In this document: positions 1 to 7,517 of the stretch, in pieces | How the letters are laid out: every line of letters starts with the position of its first letter | Numbering within the stretch: the stretch's first letter is position 1 | Assembly: GCA_900557035.1 (NCBI GenBank) | Contig: USRA01000032.1 | Coordinates: 1 to 24,146, forward strand | Direction of reading: 5' to 3' | DNA length: 24,146 nt | DNA from: an uncultured Prevotella sp. | GTDB lineage: Bacteria; Bacteroidota; Bacteroidia; Bacteroidales; Bacteroidaceae | Notes under the pieces: generated by a model | Databases searched by the model: none | The model's input: the letters and a program-made list of their open reading frames with translations, nothing else | What the model was told of the DNA's origin: nothing | Program-made: the position numbers and the translations under genes

Positions 1-950
1 ACTACGCTAAGATTGCCAAAACCGATGAAGATGGCATCACCGCATTGAATACTTTCCTGGCGCAGGATGGCTTGCTGATTTATGTTCCAAAGAACGTGAA
101 GGTGGAGCGTACCATTCAGGTCATCAATATTCTCCGTTCGGATGTAGATTTGATGGTAAACCGCCGTGTTCTCATCGTTATGGAACAGGGTGCTGAGGCT
201 AAGTTCCTCTTCTGCGACCATGCAGCCGATGACAAGAACTTCCTCGCAACCCAGGTTATCGAGGCATTTGTAGGCGAGAATGCCAGTCTCGACCTCTATT
301 GCCTGGAGGAGACTCATTACAAGAACCGCCGTGTAAGCAACGTGTATATCGAGCAGCAGGCTAACAGCCGCGTGAACCATAACGTCATCACGCTTCATAA
401 CGGTATTACCCGCAACCGTCTTGACCTCGTATTCAAGGGCGAGGGAGCTGAGTGCTTCTGCAATGGTTGTGTGATAGCCGACAAGAACCAGGTGGTTGAT
501 AACAATACGCTCATCGATCATCAGGTGGGTCATTGTACCAGCAACGAGCTTTATAAGTATGTACTCGATGGTGAGGCACGTGGTGCTTTTGCCGGTAGAG
601 TGTTGGTTCGTCATGGTGCCCAGAAAACTGTTTCTCAGGAAACCAACCAGAACCTCTGTGCTACGAAGACTGCCCGCATGTTCACCCAGCCGATGCTGGA
701 GATCTATGCTGACGATGTGAAGTGTGCACACGGTAGTACTGTAGGTCAGCTCAACGATGCCGCCCTGTTCTATATGCAGCAGCGTGGTGTGAGCCGCGAG
801 GAGGCAAGGTTGCTCCTTCAGTTTGCATTTATCAACGAAGTCATCGACAAGATGGAGCTGGAGCCATTGCGTGACCGCCTGCATCATCTCGTAGAGAAGC
901 GATTCCGTGGTGAACTCAATAAGTGCGAGGGTTGTAAACTCTGTAAATAA
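1..950 (+). CDS. sufD: Fe-S cluster assembly protein SufD (5' partial)
   Basis: SufD is a scaffold subunit of the SufBCD complex, which assembles Fe-S clusters in the cytoplasm. The frame is open from base 3, well upstream of the first possible TTG start at 45, so the N-terminal part lies outside the window. The visible part has the right-handed beta-helix character of SufB/SufD, with motifs such as LDLYCLEETHYKN, RNRLDLVFKGEGAEC, HQVGHCTSNELYKYVLDG and CAHGSTVGQLNDAALFYMQQRG. The last of these (AHGSTVG, then the Y-x-x-Q-RG helix) is typical of the SufD C-terminal core. The protein ends in a Cys-rich tail, CEGCKLCK. sufS begins 11 bp after the stop, so the two are almost certainly one operon with sufB and sufC upstream. 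SufB is excluded mainly by the context and the short C-terminus. Confidence 0.95.
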   Translation, partial: YAKIAKTDEDGITALNTFLAQDGLLIYVPKNVKVERTIQVINILRSDVDLMVNRRVLIVMEQGAEAKFLFCDHAADDKNFLATQVIEAFVGENASLDLYCLEETHYKNRRVSNVYIEQQANSRVNHNVITLHNGITRNRLDLVFKGEGAECFCNGCVIADKNQVVDNNTLIDHQVGHCTSNELYKYVLDGEARGAFAGRVLVRHGAQKTVSQETNQNLCATKTARMFTQPMLEIYADDVKCAHGSTVGQLNDAALFYMQQRGVSREEARLLLQFAFINEVIDKMELEPLRDRLHHLVEKRFRGELNKCEGCKLCK

Positions 951-961
951 ACTATTTTGCT

Positions 962-2176
962 ATGTATGATATCAATCAAGTAAGAGCAGATTTCCCGATT
1001 TTATCGAGAAAGGTCTATGATAAGCCATTGGTGTATCTGGATAATGCGGCAACCACGCAGAAGCCATTGTGCGTGCTCGATGCCATGCGCGACGAGTATC
1101 TTAACGTGAATGCCAATGTGCATCGTGGTGTGCACTATCTTTCTCAGCAGGCTACCGATCTTCATGAGGCAGCCCGAGAGACTGTGCGCAAGTTTATCAA
1201 TGCGCCGAAGGTTGAGGAAATCATCTTCACCCGTGGTACTACAGAGAGCCTGAATCTCGTGGTTTCATCGTTCTGCGATGCGTTTATGAGCGAGGGTGAC
1301 GAGGTGATAATCTCTACCATGGAGCACCACTCTAATATCGTGCCTTGGCAGTTGCAGGCAGCCAAGAAGGGTATCGCCATCCGTGTGATTCCTATTAACG
1401 AAAAGGGAGAGATAAACCTCGATGAATTCGCCCATTTATTCACCGAACGCACCAAAATCGTGAGCATTGCTCAGGTAAGCAATGTGCTCGGTACGGTGAA
1501 TCCGGTGAAGGAGATGATCAGGATTGCCCACGAGCATGATGTGCCTGTTATAGTGGATGGTGCTCAGAGTACTCCTCACTTTGCTGTGGATGTGCAGGAT
1601 ATGGATTGTGATTTCTTCGCTTTCAGCGGTCATAAAATCTATGGTCCTACCGGTATCGGTGTGCTTTACGGCAAGGAAGAGTGGCTGGAGAAGTTGCCTC
1701 CATATCAGGGAGGTGGCGAGATGATTGAGAGTGTGAGCTTCGAGAAGACCACTTTCGAGAAGCTGCCTTTCAAGTTTGAGGCCGGTACTCCTGATTATGT
1801 GGCTACCCATGGTCTGGCAAAGGCCATCAATTATGTTTCTGCGCTCGGTATGGACAATATCGCCAGGCATGAGCAGGAACTCACCCGCTACTGCATGGAG
1901 CAGATGCGAACCATCGATGGAATCAGGCTTTTTGGTGAACAGGAGGGCAAAGATGCCGTTGTCAGCTTCTTGGTTGGTGATATTCATCATATGGATATGG
2001 GCACCTTGCTCGACCGTCTGGGCATCGCTGTACGTACCGGTCATCACTGCGCTCAGCCTTTGATGGACCGCTATGGCATTCTCGGCACCGTTCGTGCGAG
2101 CTTCGCCCTGTACAACACCAAGGAGGAGGTTGATGCGCTCATAGCAGGCGTAAAACGCGTTTCTCAGATGTTCTAG
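962..2176 (+). CDS. sufS: Cysteine desulfurase SufS
   Basis: SufS is a PLP-dependent class V aminotransferase-fold enzyme. It converts L-cysteine to L-alanine and passes a persulfide sulfur to the Suf scaffold. Length (404 residues) is normal for the group II (SufS/CsdA) type. Visible residues are the N-terminal YLDNAATTQKP motif, His123 of EHHSN (PLP stacking), Asp199 of VDGAQS, the PLP lysine Lys225 in SGHKIYGPTG, and the persulfide Cys363 in RTGHHCAQP. The RxGHHCAQP form separates it from IscS/NifS. The ATG at 962 lies 11 bp after the sufD stop, and the order sufD-sufS matches suf operons of Bacteroidota. About 60 bp separate it from rnhB; that gap holds two copies of ATCTTCTTAA 19 bp apart and no clear terminator, so read-through into rnhB is possible. 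Confidence 0.97.
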   Translation: MYDINQVRADFPILSRKVYDKPLVYLDNAATTQKPLCVLDAMRDEYLNVNANVHRGVHYLSQQATDLHEAARETVRKFINAPKVEEIIFTRGTTESLNLVVSSFCDAFMSEGDEVIISTMEHHSNIVPWQLQAAKKGIAIRVIPINEKGEINLDEFAHLFTERTKIVSIAQVSNVLGTVNPVKEMIRIAHEHDVPVIVDGAQSTPHFAVDVQDMDCDFFAFSGHKIYGPTGIGVLYGKEEWLEKLPPYQGGGEMIESVSFEKTTFEKLPFKFEAGTPDYVATHGLAKAINYVSALGMDNIARHEQELTRYCMEQMRTIDGIRLFGEQEGKDAVVSFLVGDIHHMDMGTLLDRLGIAVRTGHHCAQPLMDRYGILGTVRASFALYNTKEEVDALIAGVKRVSQMF

Positions 2177-2236
2177 GCAGGATAGTGCTCCGTTCATCTT
2201 CTTAACTCCAATTTATCTTCTTAAGTAGATAGGAAT

Positions 2237-2845
2237 ATGTTAGAAAGTCATTATTATAAGGATATGATTGAGGCGGGCTGCGATGAGGCGGGCAGAGGTT
2301 GTCTGGCTGGTAGCGTCTATGCTGCAGCAGTGATTCTTCCTCCCGATTATCAGAACCCTGACCTCAATGATAGCAAAAAGCTGACTGACAAGAAACGCAA
2401 GGCGCTCCGTGAACAGATAGAGCGTGATGCTGTGGCTTGGGCTGTGGGCATTGTTACTCCCGAAGAAATCGATCAGATCAATATTCTGAATGCGAGTTTC
2501 CTGGCGATGCATCGTGCCTTGGACCAGCTGAAGGTACGTCCTGAGGCGGTGATTGTGGATGGTAATCGTTTCAAGCCTTACAAGGACCTGCCTTATACCA
2601 CGATTGTAAAAGGCGATGGAAAGTATCTCTCGATAGCTGCGGCGAGCATTCTTGCCAAAACTTATCGTGATGACTATATGGATGAGCTTGCAGAGGAATA
2701 TCCACAGTACGACTGGAAGGGCAACAAGGGTTATCCTACCAAGAAGCATCGTGACGCCATCAGGGAGTTTGGCATTACGCCTTATCATCGCAAGAGCTAC
2801 AATCTTCTAGGCACAGGTGAACTCTCACTCGATTTTAAAGACTAG
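2237..2845 (+). CDS. rnhB: Ribonuclease HII
   Basis: RNase HII cleaves the RNA strand of RNA-DNA hybrids and nicks DNA 5' of single ribonucleotides, which starts ribonucleotide excision repair. The 202-residue length is typical. The type 2 signature [20 protein letters not shown] carries metal-binding Asp16 and Glu17 and the GRG loop (19-21). Asp108 in VIVDGN and Asp145 in KTYRDDYM complete the four acidic residues. The conserved LNDSKKLT (43-50) and [12 protein letters not shown] (134-145) blocks are also present, as is the C-terminal YHRKSYN. Two hairpins follow within 75 bp of the stop. It may be transcribed with sufS, but the functions are unrelated. Confidence 0.96.
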   Translation: MLESHYYKDMIEAGCDEAGRGCLAGSVYAAAVILPPDYQNPDLNDSKKLTDKKRKALREQIERDAVAWAVGIVTPEEIDQINILNASFLAMHRALDQLKVRPEAVIVDGNRFKPYKDLPYTTIVKGDGKYLSIAAASILAKTYRDDYMDELAEEYPQYDWKGNKGYPTKKHRDAIREFGITPYHRKSYNLLGTGELSLDFKD

Positions 2846-2847
2846 GC

Positions 2848-2869
2848 ATCATAGCTGCAGTGCTATGAT
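2848..2869 (+). other. Short hairpin just after rnhB
   Basis: A perfect 8-bp inverted repeat (ATCATAGC and GCTATGAT, loop TGCAGT) starts 3 nt after the rnhB stop codon. It lacks a T-run of its own and lies just before the clear terminator at 2878. It may protect the mRNA 3' end or be chance. Confidence 0.4.
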
Positions 2870-2877
2870 TTCCATAT

Positions 2878-2919
2878 AAAAAAGCCGCTCAATAGGCAAA
2901 ACCGTTGAGCGGCTTTTTT
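2878..2919. terminator. Bidirectional terminator between rnhB and the GH28 gene
   Basis: The arms AAAAAAGCCGCTCAA (2878-2892) and TTGAGCGGCTTTTTT (2905-2919) pair perfectly around a 12-nt loop. A-run and T-run flank the GC stem, so it can stop transcripts of rnhB (+) and of the convergent GH28 gene (-), which ends at 3008. Confidence 0.9.
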
Positions 2920-3007
2920 ATATTATTGGCTTGATCCAGTCAAGCGTATTGATTGGATGGAAAGTCTATCTTTGGTATCAGATAGAAATTCTAGCTTTTG
3001 AGTTTGA

Positions 3008-4585
3008 TTAGAAGTCGAGGGTGATGCCCTTTTCATCTATCTTCTTGTATTTCTTTCCATTTACCGTAACATCCTTCGAGTTCTTGGCATCGAAGGTATG
3101 AGTCTTGGCAGAAACCTTGATGTTCTCCAGTTTCACGCCCTCCGTACGGTTGATGACGATACCCTGCTCAGCATTGTTAACTTCCATATCCTTGATGCTG
3201 ATATTCTGTACAGGCATCTCTGGCAGACCGTTGAAGTAAGCGGCACGTCGGGCGCCACGGCAGATAACATGGTTGATGTCGATGTTGCGGAAGGCTGGGG
3301 TAGTTTCATCCACCTTCTTCATATCTACTACCTGCTGTTTCTTCTGGTCGCCATCGTTCAATACCTCTACGGCAGACTTACCGCCATAGTAAAGGTCGAA
3401 GGTAACCACATCAGTCTGGATATCAAACATAGACATATTCTTGATGTAGATATTCTCAACAACGCCACCTCTACCACGTGCACTCTTGAAACGCAAGCCT
3501 ACGTCGGTACCGAGGAACTGGCAGTTGGTAACCATCACATTCTTGACGCCACCGCTCATCTCGCTGCCTACTACGAAACCGCCGTGACCCTTGAATACAG
3601 TACAGCCATCTACAATGACATTCTCGCACGGAATGCCGCGCTTTCTGCCGTCTGCATCCTTTCCGCTCTTGATGCAGATACCGTCATCACCTACGTCGAA
3701 GGTAGAGTTTACGATGAGTGAGTTCTTGCAAGACTCCAGGTCCAGACCGTCACCGTTCTGTGCGAAGGAAGGGTTGCGTACCAGTACATCCTCGATGAGT
3801 ACGTTCTCGCACATCAGAGGATGGATGTTCCAGGCAGGAGAATTTTGGAAGATGATGCCATTGAGCCATACGTTCTTGCAGCTGATGAGGCTTACCATCA
3901 CAGGACGGAGATAATCCTTCACTTCGTTCCAGCCTTCTTCTGTGGTGATGCCGAGTGGCACGTTCATGCCTGCTCCTTTCGCATCCGCCTTGAGGGCAGC
4001 CTCAGAAGGGAACCAGTAGTCTGGGCGCTTGAAGGCACCGCCACGTGATGTAATCGTCTTCCACTGAGCCGAAGTAACCTTTGCCTTCTTCAATGGGCGC
4101 CAGTATTCACCGTTGCCGTCGATGGCTCCCTGACCGGTGATAGCCACATTCTCCAGGTTACGGCCAGAGATAGGTGACTGGCAGCGGCGGGTATCAAGAC
4201 CCTCGAAAGAAGTTTCTACGAGAGGATAGAGGTTGACGTCAGCCGAGAAGAGGATGACACCACCTTTTTCTATATGCAGGTTGATATTGCTCTTCAGAGT
4301 AATAGGTCCTGTAAACCATACACCCTGTGGTACGATCAGTTTACCGCCACCTTTCTGCTCCAGCGCCTCGATGGCTTTCTTGAAGGCATCGGTGCAGAGG
4401 GTAGAACCATCGCCTACAGCGCCGAAATCCTTGAGGTTTACCTCGTTGGCTGGGAATTGTGGGCGAGTTACCTTTTCCATTTTGAATGGAAGGTTCTCGT
4501 ACAGAGCGTCGTACTTGTCAATAGAGTTTGCCTGTGCACTTAATGCCAGCAAACAAGCGCAAACAATGCTGAAAATTTTCTTCAT
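3008..4585 (-). CDS. Secreted glycoside hydrolase family 28 (polygalacturonase-like)
   Basis: GH28 enzymes cleave alpha-1,4-galacturonosyl links in pectin or rhamnogalacturonan by an inverting mechanism on a parallel beta-helix. Residues 1-19 form a signal peptide (MKKIF..ALSAQA), so it is exported to the periplasm or surface. Residues 50-110 hold the pectate-lyase-like N-terminal block (LKDFGAVGDG, GGGKLIVPQGVWFTGPI). All four GH28 motifs are seen: NGDGLD (277-282, usual NTDGxD), GDDGICIKSG (299-308), GHGG (333-336) and RFKS (365-368). That gives Asp279, Asp300 and Asp301 as catalytic candidates, His334, and the Arg-x-Lys pair. At 525 residues it is of the longer bacterial type. It stands alone with its own promoter and terminator and has no pectin locus beside it. 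The exact substrate (homogalacturonan, exo-acting, or RG-I) cannot be read from sequence. Confidence 0.93.
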   Translation of the reverse strand: MKKIFSIVCACLLALSAQANSIDKYDALYENLPFKMEKVTRPQFPANEVNLKDFGAVGDGSTLCTDAFKKAIEALEQKGGGKLIVPQGVWFTGPITLKSNINLHIEKGGVILFSADVNLYPLVETSFEGLDTRRCQSPISGRNLENVAITGQGAIDGNGEYWRPLKKAKVTSAQWKTITSRGGAFKRPDYWFPSEAALKADAKGAGMNVPLGITTEEGWNEVKDYLRPVMVSLISCKNVWLNGIIFQNSPAWNIHPLMCENVLIEDVLVRNPSFAQNGDGLDLESCKNSLIVNSTFDVGDDGICIKSGKDADGRKRGIPCENVIVDGCTVFKGHGGFVVGSEMSGGVKNVMVTNCQFLGTDVGLRFKSARGRGGVVENIYIKNMSMFDIQTDVVTFDLYYGGKSAVEVLNDGDQKKQQVVDMKKVDETTPAFRNIDINHVICRGARRAAYFNGLPEMPVQNISIKDMEVNNAEQGIVINRTEGVKLENIKVSAKTHTFDAKNSKDVTVNGKKYKKIDEKGITLDF

Positions 4586-4634
4586 GCGAATGATGTTTGT
4601 TTATTGGGTTTAATAATATAGTTTGTTTCGTCTG

Positions 4635-4666
4635 CAAAATTAGGAATATTATTTGGTATTACCAAA
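4635..4666 (-). promoter_or_regulatory. Predicted promoter of the GH28 gene
   Basis: Read on the minus strand, a -33 box TTTG (4666-4663) and a -7 box TAATTTTG (4642-4635) are separated by 20 nt. This fits the Bacteroidota TTTG/TAnnTTTG consensus. The -7 box lies 49 bp before the GH28 ATG. Confidence 0.6.
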
Positions 4667-4724
4667 AGAAAAGAGGAAAATATCACCGCAAACGTTTTAG
4701 GTGAGTCAGCCTCTTCCTGTCAGG

Positions 4725-4758
4725 CAAAAAAAGAGCCACAAGTATGAACTTGCAGCTC
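4725..4758 (-). terminator. Terminator of the tRNA-Leu array
   Basis: On the minus strand, GAGCTGCAAG (4758-4749) pairs with CTTGTGGCTC (4742-4733), followed directly by seven T. It lies just beyond the 3' end of the second tRNA in transcription order. Confidence 0.85.
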
Positions 4759-4762
4759 CTTG

Positions 4763-4844
4763 TACCCAGACCCGGGATCGAACCGGGATGGGTTGCCCCA
4801 CTGGTGTTTGAGACCAGCGCGTCTACCGATTCCGCCATCTGGGC
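4763..4844 (-). tRNA. tRNA-Leu, anticodon CAA (second in transcription order)
   Basis: The 82-nt class II tRNA starts GCCCAGA at 4844 and ends TCTGGGT plus discriminator A at 4763. The anticodon stem CTGGT/ACCAG encloses loop CTCAAAC, giving anticodon CAA (reads UUG). A long variable arm TGGG-GCAA-CCCA and T-arm CCCGGTTCGATCCCGGG are present. CCA is not encoded. It differs from its twin only in the variable-arm pair closing the GCAA loop. Confidence 0.96.
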
Positions 4845-4864
4845 GATGGTGTTTGCAAAGGAAA

Positions 4865-4890
4865 GAGCCGCAAGTAAAAACTTGCAGCTC
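4865..4890 (-). terminator. Hairpin between the two tRNA-Leu genes
   Basis: This is a copy of the array terminator: GAGCTGCAAG (4890-4881) with CTTGCGGCTC (4874-4865) and loop TTTTTA. Here the T-run is broken (TTTCC), so it should be a weak terminator or a processing signal. That would let transcription continue into the second tRNA. Confidence 0.5.
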
Positions 4891-4894
4891 CTTG

Positions 4895-4976
4895 TACCCA
4901 GACCCGGGATCGAACCGGGATGGATTGCTCCACTGGTGTTTGAGACCAGCGCGTCTACCGATTCCGCCATCTGGGC
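4895..4976 (-). tRNA. tRNA-Leu, anticodon CAA (first in transcription order)
   Basis: Same 82-nt structure as the gene at 4763-4844: G1 at 4976, discriminator A at 4895, anticodon loop CTCAAAC, no encoded CCA. The variable arm is TGGA-GCAA-TCCA, with an A-T pair where the twin has G-C, so the stem is kept. A promoter sits just upstream. Confidence 0.96.
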
Positions 4977-4987
4977 GATTGCGGGTG

Positions 4988-5018
4988 CAAAGGTACAAAT
5001 AAAAATTGAAATAACAAA
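4988..5018 (-). promoter_or_regulatory. Predicted promoter of the tRNA-Leu array
   Basis: On the minus strand, -33 TTTG (5018-5015) and -7 TACCTTTG (4995-4988) are 19 nt apart. The -7 box ends 11 nt before the first tRNA, as expected for a stable-RNA promoter. Confidence 0.7.
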
Positions 5019-5117
5019 CTTTTTGGTGATTTTTTTTCTGAAAAAACTATTCCAAGGGCGAAAAAAGCTAAAAATGTGTTTTATTTCTCCTATTCTTTAT
5101 TAAATTCTTAGAAAAGA

Positions 5118-5149
5118 TTTGGCACTCTCGCAGATAATGAGTAATTTTA
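5118..5149 (+). promoter_or_regulatory. Predicted promoter of the mannose-1-phosphate guanylyltransferase gene
   Basis: TTTG at 5118-5121 and TAATTTTA at 5142-5149 (7 of 8 matches to TAnnTTTG) are 20 nt apart, 26 bp before the ATG at 5176. Confidence 0.5.
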
Positions 5150-5175
5150 CACATGATTTTAGTAACTTATAAAAA

Positions 5176-6279
5176 ATGAACTACAATATGGCACTTAATG
5201 ATAATAATAATTATTGTGTGATTCTCGCTGGTGGAAAAGGTCGAAGACTTTGGCCATGTAGTCGGAGCAGTCATCCAAAACAGTTCATTGACTTCTTTGG
5301 AGTCGGACGTACCCAATTGCAGCAGACATTCGATCGCATGGCAAAGATAGTACCTGCCGACCATATTTATATCAATACCAACGAGGAATATGTAGATCTG
5401 GTGAAAGAGCAATTGCCAGAGGTTTCTGCCGACCGCATTATGGCTGAGCCTATTCATCGCAATACGGCTCCAAGTATGGCTTGGGCTAACCATCGCATTT
5501 CCATGCTGAACCCTGATGCGTGCATCATCAATACTCCTTCCGATCAGGCCATCTTCAATGAAGAGGCTTTCCGCAAGAATGTATTGGAGGGATTGGCGTT
5601 TGTTGCAGCTAACGACTGCTTCCTGACGATGGCTGTCAAGCCTACCCGTCCTGAACCGGGTTATGGTTATATCCAGATGGGCGATGTGGTAGAAGAGGAT
5701 ATCTATGCCGTACAGTCGTTTACGGAGAAACCTGAGCGTGATTTCGCCAAGATTTTTGTTGAAAGTGGAGAGTTCTATTGGAATACGGGTATCTTTCTGA
5801 GCAATGTCAAGCATCTGCGTGAGTGCTTCTGCAAGATTCTGCCTCCCGTGCTTCGTGAGTACGATAAGAAATATCCGGAGTTCAGCATAGAGACGGAGAA
5901 TGCCTATATGAAGGAGAGCTTCTCTTCCTATCCTAACATCTCGGTAGATTTTGGCATATTGGATAAGCCATCCAATGCCTGCATGATGAAATGCGATTTC
6001 GGATGGGCCGACCTGGGTACCTGGCACAGTATCTATGAGGCGATGCAGAAGAGCGAGGATGACAATGTGGTGATAGACAGCGATGTCATCATCGAGGATT
6101 GCCATAATACGGTGGTGAAGATGCCGAAGGGCAAGCTTGCCGTACTCAATGGTCTTGATGGCTTTATCGTTGCCGAGAAAGACAATGTGCTCCTGGTATG
6201 CAAGAAGGAAGATTCCTCTGCCCTGATTCGCAAGTATGTGAATGAGATACAGATGAAGAAGGGCGATGAATACGTATAG
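5176..6279 (+). CDS. manC: Mannose-1-phosphate guanylyltransferase (GDP-mannose pyrophosphorylase)
   Basis: This enzyme makes GDP-mannose from mannose-1-phosphate and GTP in the cytoplasm, for mannose-, fucose- or rhamnose-type surface glycans. The N-terminal nucleotidyltransferase signature is clear: VILAGGKGRRLWPCSRSS then HPKQF (about residues 15-37). Further family blocks are EPIHRNTAPS, NTPSDQAI (usually PADH), FTEKPE, FYWNTGIFL and DFGWADLGTWHSIYE. At 367 residues it is the single-domain form; the phosphomannose isomerase domain of two-domain ManC enzymes is missing. The ATG at 5176 was chosen because it is the first in frame after the promoter; ATG 5188 (residue 5) is also possible, as neither has a strong Shine-Dalgarno. 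It is a single-gene unit ending at a strong bidirectional terminator, and no other polysaccharide gene is adjacent. Confidence 0.92.
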   Translation: MNYNMALNDNNNYCVILAGGKGRRLWPCSRSSHPKQFIDFFGVGRTQLQQTFDRMAKIVPADHIYINTNEEYVDLVKEQLPEVSADRIMAEPIHRNTAPSMAWANHRISMLNPDACIINTPSDQAIFNEEAFRKNVLEGLAFVAANDCFLTMAVKPTRPEPGYGYIQMGDVVEEDIYAVQSFTEKPERDFAKIFVESGEFYWNTGIFLSNVKHLRECFCKILPPVLREYDKKYPEFSIETENAYMKESFSSYPNISVDFGILDKPSNACMMKCDFGWADLGTWHSIYEAMQKSEDDNVVIDSDVIIEDCHNTVVKMPKGKLAVLNGLDGFIVAEKDNVLLVCKKEDSSALIRKYVNEIQMKKGDEYV

Positions 6280-6280
6280 T

Positions 6281-6320
6281 ATAGAAAAAGAGCAGCGAAT
6301 CTTCGCTGCTCTTTTTCTAT
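6281..6320. terminator. Bidirectional terminator between manC and the HIT gene
   Basis: The arms 6281-6299 and 6302-6320 are perfectly complementary over 19 bp (core AGAGCAGCGAA/TTCGCTGCTCT with A- and T-runs). The hairpin starts one base after the manC stop codon and ends 2 bp before the HIT stop codon, so one element serves both convergent genes. Confidence 0.93.
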
Positions 6321-6322
6321 GC

Positions 6323-6724
6323 TTATAACTTCTGGAATTCTGTATAAATCTTGTTGGCGATTTCCTTGAACTCCTCTTCTGAGAGCTTGAGGTGCTCCTT
6401 GCGGAAGTTCACGTCAGCCTCGCTGTTCATAGGAATGAGATGGATGTGAGCGTGAGGAACTTCCAGGCCCAAAACCACCTGAGCCACCTTCTTGCATGGG
6501 AAGGCTGCCTTGATAGCCTTGGCTACTTTCTTGGCGAATACCTCAAACTCTGCCAGGTCTGCATCCTCCATATCGAAGATGTAGTCCACTTCCTTGCGAG
6601 GAATCACCAAAGTATGACCTTTGCCGATAGGGCTAATGTCGAGGAAAGCATAGAACTTGTCGCTTTCTGCACACTTGTAGCTAGGAATCTCTCCCGCTGC
6701 AATCTTTGAAAAAATGCTTGCCAT
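6323..6724 (-). CDS. HIT family protein (HINT-like nucleotide hydrolase)
   Basis: Histidine-triad proteins hydrolyse or transfer nucleoside 5'-phosphoryl groups, for example adenosine phosphoramidates, in the cytoplasm. The 133-residue protein begins with the HINT-type start MASIFSKIAAGEIPSYK. It has FLDISPIGKGHTLVIPRK (28-44) and the active-site triad VPHAHIHLIPM with His91, His93 and His95. The usual fourth His before the triad is absent: the position reads GLEVPHAHIHL rather than GxxxxQxVxHxHxHxxP. The natural substrate is unknown for most bacterial members. It lies downstream of greA on the same strand, but a hairpin separates them and I see no good promoter directly upstream, so it may depend on read-through. 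Confidence 0.93.
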   Translation of the reverse strand: MASIFSKIAAGEIPSYKCAESDKFYAFLDISPIGKGHTLVIPRKEVDYIFDMEDADLAEFEVFAKKVAKAIKAAFPCKKVAQVVLGLEVPHAHIHLIPMNSEADVNFRKEHLKLSEEEFKEIANKIYTEFQKL

Positions 6725-6780
6725 AATCTCTATTTCTGTTTAAAATGAATAATATATCTTGATGGGCTTACATATAACAT

Positions 6781-6827
6781 AAAAGGAACCGTCATACGGG
6801 CATCACTGTCCGTATGATAGTTCCTTT
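6781..6827 (-). terminator. Terminator after greA
   Basis: A long imperfect inverted repeat with arms AAAGGAAC-type plus TCATACGG-type surrounds a short loop (about 6800-6806). It lies between greA (ends 6836) and the HIT start (6724). Both flanks are A/T-rich, so it can act on the minus strand and possibly on both. Confidence 0.75.
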
Positions 6828-6835
6828 ATTCTTTT

Positions 6836-7303
6836 TTATTCAAATGAAATCTTGTCGATGCGAAGACTGATGGTGCCGCGAGGAATCTTGATTTCTGCAA
6901 TTTCACCAACCTTCTTGTTGAGCAATCCCTGTGCGATAGGGGTCTTGATGGAAATCTTGCCTTCCTTCAAGTTAGCCTCGCTCTCGCTCACGATGGTATA
7001 GGTCATCTTTGCCTTGTTAGCCATGTTGGTCATCTCTACCTTCGACATAATCTGCACGCTGTCGGTGCTGAGCAGCTTGGTATCGATGATCTTAGCCTCG
7101 GCAATGGTGAGCTTCAGACGATTGATCTTATCTTCTAGATGAGCCTGAGCCTCTTTAGCGGCATCATACTCAGAGTTCTCACTTAAATCACCCTTATCGC
7201 GGGCTTCAGCAATTGCGGCTGATGCCTTAGGGCGCTCTACAGTTACGAGCTGTTTCAGCTCAGCTACGAGATTGTCGTAGCCTTCTTGTGACATGTAAGC
7301 CAT
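6836..7303 (-). CDS. greA: Transcription elongation factor GreA
   Basis: GreA binds the secondary channel of RNA polymerase and stimulates cleavage of backtracked RNA. Its length, 155 residues, is normal. The N-terminal coiled coil (about 10-75) has the catalytic tip RDKGDLSENSEYDAAKEAQ, with Asp39 and Glu42 equivalent to Asp41 and Glu44 of E. coli GreA. The C-terminal FKBP-like domain holds SPIA-like KTPIAQGLLNKKVGE and ends LRIDKISFE. The start MAYMSQEGY matches the Bacteroidota form. The gene has its own promoter at 7439-7470 and a 130-nt leader with a terminator-like hairpin, described separately. Confidence 0.96.
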   Translation of the reverse strand: MAYMSQEGYDNLVAELKQLVTVERPKASAAIAEARDKGDLSENSEYDAAKEAQAHLEDKINRLKLTIAEAKIIDTKLLSTDSVQIMSKVEMTNMANKAKMTYTIVSESEANLKEGKISIKTPIAQGLLNKKVGEIAEIKIPRGTISLRIDKISFE

Positions 7304-7358
7304 AATTTTCTTTTTGTTTATTGTTATTAATTAAGTTGGCAGGAGGCATAAAAAATAA

Positions 7359-7391
7359 AGAATTCCAGTGCCTGTTGAGCACCGGAATCCT
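7359..7391 (-). promoter_or_regulatory. Terminator-like hairpin in the greA leader
   Basis: On the minus strand, AGGATTCCGGTGC (7391-7379) pairs with GCACTGGAATTCT (7371-7359) over 13 bp, with two G-U pairs and loop TCAACAG. The following sequence TTATTTTTTAT is U-rich. Both G-U pairs become A-C mismatches in plus-strand RNA, so the structure favours the greA sense. It lies between the predicted greA promoter and the start codon. It could be an attenuator, or the terminator of the upstream helicase transcript. Confidence 0.65.
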
Positions 7392-7438
7392 ATATCTTAT
7401 AGTGTCTCTTGTTTATCCTTTTGTTTATAATCCGATTG

Positions 7439-7470
7439 CAAAGATAGGACTTTATTTCTGAATCACCAAA
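7439..7470 (-). promoter_or_regulatory. Predicted promoter of greA
   Basis: On the minus strand, -33 TTTG (7470-7467) and -7 TATCTTTG (7446-7439) are 20 nt apart. This is a full consensus match, 136 bp before the greA ATG. Confidence 0.7.
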
Positions 7471-7517
7471 CTTTTTGGGGGAAATTTTGCAAAACGAGAA
7501 GCTTTTCCTGCTTTTAT

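Larger units (their letters stand above)
4733..4993 (-). repeat. Tandem duplication (132-bp period) carrying tRNA-Leu plus hairpin
   Basis: The two tRNAs (4763 and 4895) and the two hairpins (4733 and 4865) are each offset by exactly 132 bp. The similarity continues into the 5' flank (TGCAAAGG upstream of each tRNA). The whole gene-plus-hairpin unit was therefore duplicated. Confidence 0.85.

Noticed and set aside
2196..2224. Direct repeat ATCTTCTTAA twice, 19 bp apart, before rnhB
   Set aside because: It is short, A/T-rich and occurs only twice; it may be chance, and no other signal supports an operator.
4683..5103. Open frames on both strands over the tRNA pair, with repeated peptide segments
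   Set aside because: They are translations of the duplicated tRNA-Leu genes; the repetition comes from the 132-bp tandem copy.
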